Origin: an uncultured Prevotella sp.
Lineage (GTDB): Bacteria > Bacteroidota > Bacteroidia > Bacteroidales > Bacteroidaceae
DNA length: 32,586 bases
Assembly: GCA_905234355.1 (NCBI GenBank)
Contig: CAJOHP010000002.1
Coordinates: 1 to 32,586 of the forward strand
Reading direction: 5' to 3'
Shown: piece by piece, positions 17,735-27,249 of the stretch
Layout of the letters: each line of letters begins with the position of its first letter
Position numbering within the stretch: position 1 is the first letter of the stretch
Position numbers and translations under genes: made by a program
Notes under the pieces: model-generated
What the model was told of the DNA's origin: nothing
The model's database searches: none
What the model saw: the letters and a program-made list of their open reading frames with translations, nothing else

Positions 17735-18538
17735 ATGAGCAAAGGAAAACTGGCCAAGTTTGCCGACTTGGAAACCTACAGCAACGTATTCCAATACCCC
17801 TACAAGGCGATGGAAGCCCTGCCGGAGTTCGGCATGCGCGGGCACTGGCACGAGCAATACTTCCACAACACCCACCCCATCGTGCTCGAGCTGGGATGCG
17901 GCAAGGGCGAATACACCGTGGAGCTGGCGCGCAAGTACCCCGAAAAAAACTTCATCGGCGTCGACATCAAGGGTGCACGACTCTGGACAGGTGCCACACT
18001 GGCACTCAAGGAGAGCCTGACCAACGTGGCTTTCCTGCGCACCAACATCGAAATCATCGACCGCTTCTTCGGCCCTGCCGAGGTGCAGGAGCTGTGGCTC
18101 ACCTTCAGCGACCCGCAGATGAAGAACCCGCGCAAGCGTCTCACCTCTACATTCTTCCTTGAGCGCTACCGCCACTTCCTCACCGACGGCGCACTGCTGC
18201 ACCTGAAGACCGACAGTAACTTCCTCTTCACCTACACCACCTATGTGGTCGACAAAAACCACCTGCCCCTGCTACTCAAGACCGACGACCTCTACGCCGC
18301 CGCCAGCGCCGTGACCGCCGACTCGGCAGCCGACACACGCCACGACATACTGCAAGAGGCAGCCAGCATACAGACCTACTACGAGCAGATGTGGCTCGCA
18401 CGCGGTCTCAGCATCCGCTACATGGTCTTCTGCCTGCCCCACGACGGCATCCTGCAGGAACCCGACATAGAGATAGCCCTCGACGACTACCGCAGCTACC
18501 ACCGCACCAAGCGCAGCTCGCTCGAGACAAGCAAATAA
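17735..18538 (+). CDS. trmB: tRNA (guanine-N7-)-methyltransferase
   Basis: [35 protein letters not shown]...[25 protein letters not shown]. Confidence 0.94.
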   Translation: MSKGKLAKFADLETYSNVFQYPYKAMEALPEFGMRGHWHEQYFHNTHPIVLELGCGKGEYTVELARKYPEKNFIGVDIKGARLWTGATLALKESLTNVAFLRTNIEIIDRFFGPAEVQELWLTFSDPQMKNPRKRLTSTFFLERYRHFLTDGALLHLKTDSNFLFTYTTYVVDKNHLPLLLKTDDLYAAASAVTADSAADTRHDILQEAASIQTYYEQMWLARGLSIRYMVFCLPHDGILQEPDIEIALDDYRSYHRTKRSSLETSK

Positions 18539-18561
18539 CACCACCCCAACACCTACAAAGG

Positions 18562-20307
18562 ATGAAAAGAACACTCCTATCGCTACTCATCGCCGTCATG
18601 GCCACCACCGTATGGGCACAAGCGCAGCTCACCATCAGCGTCGACTCAGCCGGCACACTGGGCACGCAGCTCACAGAGGCCGTGCGATTTACCGTGGCCG
18701 CACTCAAGGTGAGCGGACCACTCAACGGAGCCGACATCAAGATACTGCAACAGATGGCCAGCAGGAGCAAGACACGCAAGGAAGGCGAAGAACTGCTCAC
18801 CGAGCTCGACCTCTCGGAGGCCACCATCGTGGACAACAAAGGCGGATTCCGCACCCGACTCAACCAGCTGCCGCCCGCCATGTTTGCCAACTGCAAGGCA
18901 CTAGAGACCGTAGCACTGCCCGACAGCATCACTGCCGTCAGCAAGAGCTGCTTCAGCGGGTGCACAGGACTGAAAGAGATCACCATACCCAGCCTGGTCA
19001 CCACCATCGACGACTATGCCTTCAACGCCTGCAGCAGCCTCACCTCGCTGGAACTGCCACCGCTACTGCAGAAAATAGAAAACCATGCCTTCGACGGATG
19101 CTCATCGCTCACTGCCATCAGCATCCCCTCCGGCGTGACGCTCATCGACAACTATGCCTTCGCACGCTGCACCAACCTGGAGGACCTCATGCTCGACAGC
19201 TGCCATATCAGCGGCGTGAACAACTCCGTCTTTGCCGGATGCGAGCGTCTCTCACAGGTAGCACTGCCCCCCACGGTCCAGACCATAGGCAGCGAAGCCT
19301 TCAGCGCATGCAAGAGCCTGACCGACGTGTCCTTCCCCGAGACACTCAAAGAGATAGGACCCAACGCCTTCAGCGGCTGTGCCTCGCTCAGCAGCATCGC
19401 CCTCGGCAATGTGGGACGCATAGGCAACGAAGCCTTCATCGACTGCACTAGCCTGCAGAAAGCCAGCATCAGCACACTGGGACGTATAGGACATAGCACT
19501 TTCGAAAACTGCATCAGCCTCAGTGAGGCCACCATCGGCAGCGGCTTGCAGGACCTGCCCGACGACCTCTTCGCCGGATGCACCAGCCTGGCACACGTCA
19601 GCCTGCCCGCCACGACCAAGACCATGGGCGACAGGGTGTTCATACTGTGCAAGTCGCTCGAGACCATACAGCTGCCTGAGTCGCTCAGCAAGATGGGCGA
19701 CCACGTCTTCGAAAACTGCGCCAGCCTGAAGACCATCACCATACCCAAACTGGTGAAACGCATAGGCAGCGACACCTTCGAAGGATGTCTCAGCCTCGAC
19801 AGTGTCAGCATACTCGGATTCATAGAGCAGATAGAAGACGACATGTTCCGCTACTGCCGTTCGCTACGCACCATCAGCCTGCCCGTGTCGCTCAGCGAGA
19901 TTGGCGACAATGCCTTCGAGCAGTGCTCACTGCTGGAAGAGGTTATCCTGCCCATTGCCGTAAAGAGCATCGGCGACAACGCCTTCGAGAAGTGCCTCAC
20001 GCTGCAGACCGTCATCGTCCCCGCAGCATGCACAAGCATAGGCAGTGCCGCCTTCCGCGAGTGCAGCGGACTGAAGCGCGTGGAGCTGCCTGCCGCGCTC
20101 AAGAAGGTGGGAGGAAACGCCTTCAACAAGTGCGTATCCCTCACCGACATCGTGTGCTACGCCCCCAACCCGCCCGCGCTCAACCACAGCACCTTCAAGG
20201 GCGTGCCACTCGACGCATGCCGCGTCACTGTGCCACGGGGGTGTCGCAGCACTTATCAGAAGAACAAGTCGTGGAACAAGTTTCCCCACGTGATGGAACT
20301 GAGATAG
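18562..20307 (+). CDS. Secreted BspA-like leucine-rich repeat (LRR_5) protein
   Basis: Signal peptide MKRTLLSLLIAVMATTVWAQA; many ~23-aa repeats of the type LPxSLxxIGxxAFxxCxSLxxVxI. Start chosen at ATG 18562. Confidence 0.93.
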   Translation: MKRTLLSLLIAVMATTVWAQAQLTISVDSAGTLGTQLTEAVRFTVAALKVSGPLNGADIKILQQMASRSKTRKEGEELLTELDLSEATIVDNKGGFRTRLNQLPPAMFANCKALETVALPDSITAVSKSCFSGCTGLKEITIPSLVTTIDDYAFNACSSLTSLELPPLLQKIENHAFDGCSSLTAISIPSGVTLIDNYAFARCTNLEDLMLDSCHISGVNNSVFAGCERLSQVALPPTVQTIGSEAFSACKSLTDVSFPETLKEIGPNAFSGCASLSSIALGNVGRIGNEAFIDCTSLQKASISTLGRIGHSTFENCISLSEATIGSGLQDLPDDLFAGCTSLAHVSLPATTKTMGDRVFILCKSLETIQLPESLSKMGDHVFENCASLKTITIPKLVKRIGSDTFEGCLSLDSVSILGFIEQIEDDMFRYCRSLRTISLPVSLSEIGDNAFEQCSLLEEVILPIAVKSIGDNAFEKCLTLQTVIVPAACTSIGSAAFRECSGLKRVELPAALKKVGGNAFNKCVSLTDIVCYAPNPPALNHSTFKGVPLDACRVTVPRGCRSTYQKNKSWNKFPHVMELR

Positions 20308-20365
20308 GACACTGCGCCCGCAACGCCCGCGACAATACGAGAAGACAACAAAACAGCATAGCTAC

Positions 20366-21496
20366 ATGACACTATACCCCAAACTCATTATGGACGCGCT
20401 GGCCACCGTGGTGTATGCCGGCACGAAGAAAAACCTGGTGGAGAGCGGCATGGTGGCCGACACGCCCACCGTGGCACCGCTACATCCTGCCCAAGAAGGA
20501 AAGAACTGGAAGGTAGGCGTGGTGCTGGAGTTTCCGCGCGACACCGACCCTTTCCTGAAGTCGACCGTCAAGGCTGCTGAAGCAGCCATCAAGTATCATT
20601 GCGGACAGGACATCGAGGTGACCATCGTCACCGAGTACAAGTCGAAGCCACGCCCCGAGCCCGACAAGCTGCTGCCCGGCGTCAAGAACATCGTGGCCGT
20701 GAGCTCAGGAAAGGGCGGCGTGGGCAAGAGCACCGTGGCTGCCAACCTGGCCATCGCTCTGGCACGGCTGGGCTACAGCGTAGGACTGCTCGATGCCGAC
20801 ATCTTCGGGCCATCGGTGCCCAAGATGCTGCACATCGAGGACGCACGGCCCTATGCCGTCCACGTGGACGGGCGCGACCTCATCGAGCCCGTAGAGCAAT
20901 ACGGGGTGAAGACGCTCAGCATAGGCTTCTTCGTCTCGCCCGACACAGCCACACTGTGGCGCGGCGGCATGGCGAGCAACGCACTCAAGCAGCTCATTGC
21001 CGACGCCGACTGGGGCGAGCTGGACTATCTCATCCTCGACACGCCGCCGGGTACAAGCGACATACACCTCACACTGCTGCAGACGCTCGCCATCACGGGC
21101 GCCGTCATCGTCTCCACACCGCAGCAGGTGGCCCTGGCCGACGCACGCAAGGGCATCGATATGTATCGCAACGAAAAGGTGGCCGTGCCCATCCTCGGAC
21201 TGGTGGAGAACATGGCATGGTTTACCCCCGCCGAGCTACCCGACAACCGCTACTACATCTTCGGACGCGAGGGGTGCAAGCAGCTGGCACAGCAGATGCA
21301 GGTCCCGCTGCTGGCACAGATACCGCTCGTGCAGAGCATCTGCGAGAGTGGCGACGAAGGCATGCCGGCCGCCACACGCACAGACACCATGACGGGACAG
21401 GCGTTCATCTCGCTGGCACAGGCCGTCGTCACCGTCGTCAACCGCCGCAACCGCGAACTGCCCAAGACGAAAATCGTAAGGACAACCAAAGGATAA
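20366..21496 (+). CDS. mrp: Mrp/NBP35 (ApbC) family iron-sulfur carrier ATPase
   Basis: IVAVSSGKGGVGKSTVAANLAIALARLGYSVGLLDADIFGPSVPKML; DTPPGTSDIHLTL. Confidence 0.94.
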   Translation: MTLYPKLIMDALATVVYAGTKKNLVESGMVADTPTVAPLHPAQEGKNWKVGVVLEFPRDTDPFLKSTVKAAEAAIKYHCGQDIEVTIVTEYKSKPRPEPDKLLPGVKNIVAVSSGKGGVGKSTVAANLAIALARLGYSVGLLDADIFGPSVPKMLHIEDARPYAVHVDGRDLIEPVEQYGVKTLSIGFFVSPDTATLWRGGMASNALKQLIADADWGELDYLILDTPPGTSDIHLTLLQTLAITGAVIVSTPQQVALADARKGIDMYRNEKVAVPILGLVENMAWFTPAELPDNRYYIFGREGCKQLAQQMQVPLLAQIPLVQSICESGDEGMPAATRTDTMTGQAFISLAQAVVTVVNRRNRELPKTKIVRTTKG

Positions 21497-21596
21497 GGCT
21501 GCCGGACGCTGGGGCGAAGACCACAGATGCGCCCACCCGCCTGCACCGCCTCGTGCTGCTCTGGCGCGGCATGGAGCTCGCCGTGGCCGAAGAAAT

Positions 21597-21625
21597 ATAG
21601 GGACGGGCAAAAAGCCCGTCCCTAT
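21597..21625. terminator. Hairpin between convergent mrp and the arabinofuranosidase gene
   Basis: atagggacgggc-aaaaa-gcccgtccctat, perfect 12-bp stem; second stem ccggcc-tgcag-ggccgg at 21632-21648. Confidence 0.7.
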
Positions 21626-21681
21626 GTCATTCCGGCCTGCAGGGCCGGCGTCTCATCTTTTCCAAGTAGCGTGCTGTCGAC

Positions 21682-23685
21682 TTATTTCTTCACCTTATAG
21701 AGACGGAACGACATGGCGGGCACTTCGTCGGCTATCACCGTCTGCTTGCCACCGGCCTTGCACAGCAGGGTGCCCCGCTGCGGCACAATCTTCTCCGGCT
21801 GGTCGAGTGTGTTCTCGTCGTCCATGGAGCCGCTGTGGCTCAGGGTGATGGTCTCGGCGGTGCGCTCGCCCTTCATGCCTGCGAGGTTGATGGCAATGGG
21901 CTGCGACTGCTTCGAGGTGTTGACCACCTTGACGAGCACCTCGCCCGTTGTCTTGTCGAAGACCGACGAGGCGAAGAGTCCGTCCTGCCCGTCCTGTCCG
22001 GCCACGGGCTTGCCGCCCATGGTGAGCTGCAGGACATTGGTGCCTTTGTTCTGGGCATAGAGCTGCTGCACGTAGTAGCTCACGGACTTAAACATACGCA
22101 GGTTGTCGTACCATATCATGTCGGGACGCCACTGCCATCCGTCGACGTGGGCGAAGAGCGGTGCATAGGTGGCCATCTCGACAATGTCGGCATTACGCTC
22201 CAGTCCGGTCATGAAGGCGGCCTCGTAGAGCGACGTCTCGTAGTGGTTCCACTTCTTCCCGCGTCCGTGGCAGGCGTATTCGCCGGCAAAGACCTTCGGG
22301 CCCTTGCGCGAGTAGCTGTCGTAGCGCATGGCGCCGCAGTTGCCGTAGCGCTCCTTGGCCTCGGGGGTGGCGAGAAACCATGCCTCGGGGCGGTAGAAGT
22401 GCTCGTCGACGAGGTCGGCCTTCTGCTCGCGCATGGCCTGCCAGCCCTTGTCAAACATCTTGCCCTCGCTGTCAGGACCGCTCGTCCCCACTATCTTGAT
22501 GTTGGGATACTGCTTGCGCATGGCTTCGACGAAGGGCTTCAGGCGCTCGAAGTAAGGGGTGTCCCACTGCTCGTTGCCTATGCCCAGATACTTCATGTTG
22601 AAGGGAGCGGGATGACCCATGTCGGCACGCACCTTGCCCCACTTGGAGTCGGCAGGTCCGTTGGCAAACTCGACGAGGTCGAGACAGTCCTGTATGAACG
22701 ACTGTAGCTCGTCCATCTTGGCGTGAGCCTCTGGCCCGTTCTGGAACTGGCAAGCCAGGCCGACGCTGAGCACGGGCAGCGGCTCGGCACCGATGTCCTC
22801 GCAGAGCTGGAAGAACTCATAGAAGCCCAAGCCGTAGGACTGGTAGTAGTCGGCATAATAGCGATAGTCGAAGGTGTCCTCCCAGCGGTTGCGGTTGGTG
22901 GGACGGTTCTCCACGGGTCCCACGCTGTTCTTCCACTGGTAGCGTGTGTCGAGCGTGGTGCCCTCGACGATGCATCCGCCGGGAAAGCGGAAGACGCCGG
23001 GCTTCACATCGGCCAGGGCCTGTGCCAGGTCGCGGCGCAGGCCGTTCTCGCGGCCCTTATAGGTGTCTTTTGGGAAGAGGGAGATGTGCTCCAGACAGAC
23101 GGGGTTGCGGCTGCTGAGGAAGATGCGCAGCTGTGCCTTCGGCTCGGTCTTGGTGGCCTTGAGCGTCAGCTCATACTTCTTCCACTCGCCCGAGCCGACC
23201 TTGAGCTTCTGCTGCACAAACTCCTGGTGCTCGTCCATGGTGTTCTCGTTGATGAGCTGCACGCGTATCTCCGACTCGCCCTGGGGCGCCTTGGCCCATA
23301 CGGTGAAGCGGTACTCCTTGCCCTGCTCCACGCCTATGCCGAAGTATCCCTCGTTCTGCAGTCCGGTGCGGCGCTCGCGGTGGCCGGGGTCGCTCAGCAC
23401 GACGTAGTGCGGACAGCGCTCGAAAGGACCGTCCTGCCGCAGTGCCACGTTGCCGAAGACGCGCCACCCCATGTAGGGCTGGGCAAACTCAAACGAGCGG
23501 TTCTTCACCAGTTCGCCATACAGGCCGCCGTCGGCAGCAAAATTGATGTCTTCAAAAAACAGGCCATACATCGTGGGCGATACCTGAGCACCCAGTTTCT
23601 TGGTGTTCAGGTCCATCACGTGCTGGGCCGATGCCCCCAGAGAGGCAGCCAGTGCAAGTGCACAGGAGAGGTGTTTCAGTCTCAT
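21682..23685 (-). CDS. Alpha-L-arabinofuranosidase (GH51), secreted
   Basis: Signal peptide MRLKHLSCALALAASLGASAQ; VSPTMYGLFFEDINFAADGGLYGELVKNRSFEF; FRFPGGCIVEG; YLGIGNEQWD. Confidence 0.93.
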   Translation of the reverse strand: MRLKHLSCALALAASLGASAQHVMDLNTKKLGAQVSPTMYGLFFEDINFAADGGLYGELVKNRSFEFAQPYMGWRVFGNVALRQDGPFERCPHYVVLSDPGHRERRTGLQNEGYFGIGVEQGKEYRFTVWAKAPQGESEIRVQLINENTMDEHQEFVQQKLKVGSGEWKKYELTLKATKTEPKAQLRIFLSSRNPVCLEHISLFPKDTYKGRENGLRRDLAQALADVKPGVFRFPGGCIVEGTTLDTRYQWKNSVGPVENRPTNRNRWEDTFDYRYYADYYQSYGLGFYEFFQLCEDIGAEPLPVLSVGLACQFQNGPEAHAKMDELQSFIQDCLDLVEFANGPADSKWGKVRADMGHPAPFNMKYLGIGNEQWDTPYFERLKPFVEAMRKQYPNIKIVGTSGPDSEGKMFDKGWQAMREQKADLVDEHFYRPEAWFLATPEAKERYGNCGAMRYDSYSRKGPKVFAGEYACHGRGKKWNHYETSLYEAAFMTGLERNADIVEMATYAPLFAHVDGWQWRPDMIWYDNLRMFKSVSYYVQQLYAQNKGTNVLQLTMGGKPVAGQDGQDGLFASSVFDKTTGEVLVKVVNTSKQSQPIAINLAGMKGERTAETITLSHSGSMDDENTLDQPEKIVPQRGTLLCKAGGKQTVIADEVPAMSFRLYKVKK

Positions 23686-23790
23686 TGTCTCTTTTTAGTA
23701 AGTTGTCTTTAGTTATTACTGGTTTGCTGTCAATTCTGCAAAATTAGTTAAAAAGTTTCACCAGGACAAGTTTTTCTCGCAGAAAAGCAT

Positions 23791-23798
23791 TACTTTTG
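23791..23798 (+). promoter_or_regulatory. Bacteroidetes -7 box (TACTTTTG) for the receiver protein
   Basis: cattacttttgtatc, upstream of ATG 23848. Confidence 0.55.
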
Positions 23799-23847
23799 TA
23801 TCAATTTAACGAAATCACAATTGTTGAACCATAAATACCTCAACGAC

Positions 23848-24204
23848 ATGAAGACCATATTGGTAGCAGAAGACAACGACAGCAACTACATCCTGATGAC
23901 TTACATCCTGAAGCGCGACTACCTTTACAAGCGCGCCAAGAATGGCGCCGAGGCAGTGGAGATGGTGAGTGCCGGCGGCATCGACCTAGTGCTCATGGAC
24001 ATCAAGATGCCGGTGATGGACGGGCTGGAGGCCACAAAGAAGATAAAGGAGCAGCACCCCGCGCTGCCTGTGGTGGCGCTGACGGCCAACGCCTTCGACA
24101 GCGACCGCACGCTGGCGCTCAACATTGGGTGCGACGACTTCCTCTCGAAGCCAGTGAGCAGCGAGAAGTGCCTGAAGACCATAGAGAAGTTCATCGGGAA
24201 GTAG
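23848..24204 (+). CDS. Stand-alone response regulator receiver (CheY-like)
   Basis: MKTILVAEDNDSNYILM...LVLMDIKMPVMDGLEATKKIKE...VVALTANAF...GCDDFLSKPVS; no output domain. Confidence 0.92.
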   Translation: MKTILVAEDNDSNYILMTYILKRDYLYKRAKNGAEAVEMVSAGGIDLVLMDIKMPVMDGLEATKKIKEQHPALPVVALTANAFDSDRTLALNIGCDDFLSKPVSSEKCLKTIEKFIGK

Positions 24205-24345
24205 CCGTACACAGACCAAGGAGACGGCCTGTACTGCCGGGGTGCACACTTTTCTCCTGGTTTTATCTAAATTTTTGCTGAAGTTTTCGGAAATAGGCTG
24301 TTCAGAATTGTCATCACAAACAGCATTCCGACTGCTGTAGGGACT

Positions 24346-24459
24346 CGGACAGGCATAAAGCCCGTCCCTACACCTTTTCCGTCCCCGTCCTTCCACGTGT
24401 CTGTGCCACCCGCTGTAGGGACGGGCTTTATGCCTGTCCGAAACAAAACGTCCATCTGC
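24346..24459. repeat. Perfect 27-bp inverted repeat of the dispersed family plus 16-mer module
   Basis: cggacaggcataaagcccgtccctaca (24346-24372) and its exact reverse complement (24414-24440), 41-nt spacer; caaaacgtccatctgc 24444-24459. Confidence 0.95.
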
Positions 24460-24495
24460 CGGATGGTTCTACAAAGATTTCGTGTGGGATAATTA

Positions 24496-24544
24496 CAGAC
24501 CCCACCCCCGTCTACTCCCTTCAAGGGGACGGGGGTGGGGTCTG
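24496..24544. repeat. GC-rich hairpin, 17-bp perfect stem
   Basis: cagaccccacccccgtc (24496-24512) / gacgggggtggggtctg (24528-24544), 15-nt loop. Confidence 0.93.
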
Positions 24545-24632
24545 GACTCGGCTTTGCCGCTTCGCTTGCCGAAGAACTTATCAACACAAAAACGTAGGAC
24601 CAAAAACAATTGGGTACATGATATTGAACAAC

Positions 24633-27143
24633 CTACTTGTGAAATGCGTTCTTTCCCACGACGGCCAGGACAATCAGCAGCAACAGGGCAAGCGAGACGT
24701 AGGCCACGGTCTCTGTGGTGTCTACCGAGCGAGGCTTGAAGGTCAGCTCCACCTTATGGCGTCCGGCAGGCATCTGGAGGGCACGCAGCACATAGTCTGC
24801 CCGGCCCAGCTCTGCCTCCTGTCCGTCGATGGTGGCAGTCCAGCCGGGATAGTATATCTCAGAGAACACCACCACGCCGCCAGCCGTGCTCTCCACGGTG
24901 TAGACCAGGTGGTTGGGCTCGTAGCTCTCTATCGTGGCCACGCTTGTGCTGTCCTGCTGTCGTGCCTCGCCGAGCACCTGGCTGAATCGCTTGTCGGCCA
25001 CGGCCACATGGCGCAGGTCGGTATGGCTCAGACCGTCTATCTCCTGATTGGCATTGTCCACATAGCGCACCTGGTCTACAAACCACGCATTGCCGTAGGT
25101 GTAGGGGTTCTGCAGGGGCACGGTCTGTCCGCCCTGCAGTGGCAGGATGAAGTAGCGCGTGTTGAGCATGTTGAGCACCGGATAGATGCTGTCGCCGCTC
25201 ACCTGGGTCATGTCGCCCCCGGCATCGGCGATGGCCTGCATGGCAGCCTGCATCTCGGGTGCGATGTGGGCATCGATGAGCTCCTGATAGCGGCGCAGCT
25301 TGGCTGCATGATAGCCGCCGACGGACTTATGGTAGTAGCTCGTCTCGTTCTCGTTGAAGGTGTTCGACGCCAGGTTCAGCACGCGGTAGTCCAGCTGCGT
25401 GTCGGCCAGTATCAGTTCGTCGGCCTGTGTCTTGGGCTGAGCCATCTCGCGCTCGGCCTTGGGCACAAACATGGAGTCGTTCAGGTAGCGCTTGTTCACC
25501 TGCCACAGGTCGAGCAGGCAGAGCACCACGAGCATGGCCACCATGGGCAGCGCCTTCAGCTTGCGGGCCTTATAGAGCAGCATGAGCAGTGTCCCCACGA
25601 GGATGATGGCAAACGACCGCCAGCAGTCCTGCGTGAAGACGGCCTTGCGCATCTCTTCAAGGTTAGCCAGCAGTGGGGCGGCCTGGTCGGCGGGCCACTG
25701 GCTGAAGGCCTGCTGCTCGTATTCTGACACGAAGCCGAAGAACAGCGAGGGCATCAGTGCAAAGAGCAGGCAGAAGCCGGCGGTGAGGGCGAAGGAGACC
25801 AGCAGGTACTTAGGGGGTATGGGGCTACGGGGCTGCGAAGCGGCGGGGTCGGCCTCGTCACGACTGTAGGCGGCCATCCACTCCCTGAGGGCCAGCATGG
25901 CCAGCAGGGGGATGGTGAACTCGGCGATGACCAGTATGGACGACACCGTGCGGAACTTGGCATACATCGGCACATAGTCGAGGAACAGGTCGGTCAGCCC
26001 CATGAAGTTCTTTCCCCATGAGAGCATGATGCTCAGCACGGTGGCCACGAGCAGTGCCCACTTCATGGGTCCTCTCACGATGAAGAGGCCGAGGATGAAG
26101 AGGAACATGACGAAGGCGCCCACATAGACGGGACCGCTCGTCATGGGCTGGTCGCCCCAGTACTGCTGCAGCTGCTGGTAGATGGGCAGATACTGGTTGT
26201 CGGCATGCTGCATGGCCGTCTTGCTCTGTGTGAGCGGCACCGAGGCACCGCCCTTGGTGTTGGGCACGAGCAGGGTCCACGTCTCGCCGATGCCATACGA
26301 CCACTGTGTGATGTAGTCGCGGTCCAGTCCGCTCGACGTCTGGTTCTGCGCGTCGGCCTTGACCAGTTCGCTCTTGCCGCGCATGGTCTCCTGGGAGTAC
26401 TGCCACGTGTGGTAGAGGTTGGAGAGATTGACCGCCACGCCGAGCAGGCCGCCGAGCAGGCATGCGCCTGTGGCCTTGAGGAAGTGGGCGGCACGCCCCT
26501 CGCGGAAAGCCTCGACGGCATAGGCCACCACCATGCAGAGGATGATGAAGAGGTAGTAATAGGTCATCTGCACGTGGTTGGCGTGTATCTCCAGTGCGGT
26601 GAAGATGCCCGTGACGGCAATGCCCCAGAGATAGCGTCCGCGGTAGGCCAGCACGATGCCGGCTATCATGGGCGGCAGGTAGGCCAGGGCCATCACCTTC
26701 CACAGATGGCCGGCAGCGATGATGATGAGGAAATAGGTGCTGAAGGCCCAGAGCACCGACCCCAGCGCTGCCAGATGCCAGCGGAAGTCGAAGGCACGCA
26801 GCAGGATATAGAAGCCCAGCAGATAGGCAAACAGATACCACACGTTCTCCGGCAGCCATAGGTGGTAGGCATCCTCGACAGCCGACAGTGTGGCCGTGCT
26901 GTCGTAGGAGGGCGACAGCTGGTAGGTGGGCATGCCCGAGAAGAGGGCATTGGTCCAGCGGGTACGCTCGCCAGTGCGCTGATAGTACTCCGAGGCCTCC
27001 TGACCGGCTCCCACACCGGCCGACGAGTCGTGGCGGAACAGGATGCGCCCCTCTATGTCGGCGGGAAAGAAATAGGCAAAGGCCACGACAACGAAAAACA
27101 ATACTGCCAGCACATCGGGCAGCACTTTCTTAATCTGGGTCAT
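24633..27143 (-). CDS. YfhO-like multi-TM membrane protein
   Basis: ~836 aa, many TM segments, C-terminal VVFSEIYYPGWTATIDGQEAELGRADYVLRALQMPAGRHKVELTFKP typical of YfhO family proteins. Confidence 0.88.
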   Translation of the reverse strand: MTQIKKVLPDVLAVLFFVVVAFAYFFPADIEGRILFRHDSSAGVGAGQEASEYYQRTGERTRWTNALFSGMPTYQLSPSYDSTATLSAVEDAYHLWLPENVWYLFAYLLGFYILLRAFDFRWHLAALGSVLWAFSTYFLIIIAAGHLWKVMALAYLPPMIAGIVLAYRGRYLWGIAVTGIFTALEIHANHVQMTYYYLFIILCMVVAYAVEAFREGRAAHFLKATGACLLGGLLGVAVNLSNLYHTWQYSQETMRGKSELVKADAQNQTSSGLDRDYITQWSYGIGETWTLLVPNTKGGASVPLTQSKTAMQHADNQYLPIYQQLQQYWGDQPMTSGPVYVGAFVMFLFILGLFIVRGPMKWALLVATVLSIMLSWGKNFMGLTDLFLDYVPMYAKFRTVSSILVIAEFTIPLLAMLALREWMAAYSRDEADPAASQPRSPIPPKYLLVSFALTAGFCLLFALMPSLFFGFVSEYEQQAFSQWPADQAAPLLANLEEMRKAVFTQDCWRSFAIILVGTLLMLLYKARKLKALPMVAMLVVLCLLDLWQVNKRYLNDSMFVPKAEREMAQPKTQADELILADTQLDYRVLNLASNTFNENETSYYHKSVGGYHAAKLRRYQELIDAHIAPEMQAAMQAIADAGGDMTQVSGDSIYPVLNMLNTRYFILPLQGGQTVPLQNPYTYGNAWFVDQVRYVDNANQEIDGLSHTDLRHVAVADKRFSQVLGEARQQDSTSVATIESYEPNHLVYTVESTAGGVVVFSEIYYPGWTATIDGQEAELGRADYVLRALQMPAGRHKVELTFKPRSVDTTETVAYVSLALLLLIVLAVVGKNAFHK

Positions 27144-27176
27144 AATAGCTTGCAAGTTATTTTTGTTTCGTGGGTG

Positions 27177-27184
27177 CAAAGGTA
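27177..27184 (-). promoter_or_regulatory. Bacteroidetes -7 box (TACCTTTG) for the YfhO-like gene
   Basis: gggtgcaaaggta on the plus strand; divergent from the pfs promoter. Confidence 0.6.
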
Positions 27185-27227
27185 CAAAAAAAACGCCATT
27201 CGATGCCTATATATACATAATAATTTG

Positions 27228-27235
27228 TAACTTTG
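27228..27235 (+). promoter_or_regulatory. Bacteroidetes -7 box (TAACTTTG) for pfs-luxS
   Basis: aatttgtaactttgcacgc, upstream of ATG 27250. Confidence 0.65.
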
Positions 27236-27249
27236 CACGCAAAAACGAC

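Noticed and set aside
22723-23712. 329-aa plus-strand ORF opposite the GH51 gene (and similar long antisense ORFs at 4844-5581, 9284-10351, 2919-3563, 24618-25727, 25858-26859)
   Set aside because: All mirror strong genes on the other strand, and their translations look like antisense read-through (V/H/G/R rich) rather than protein families.
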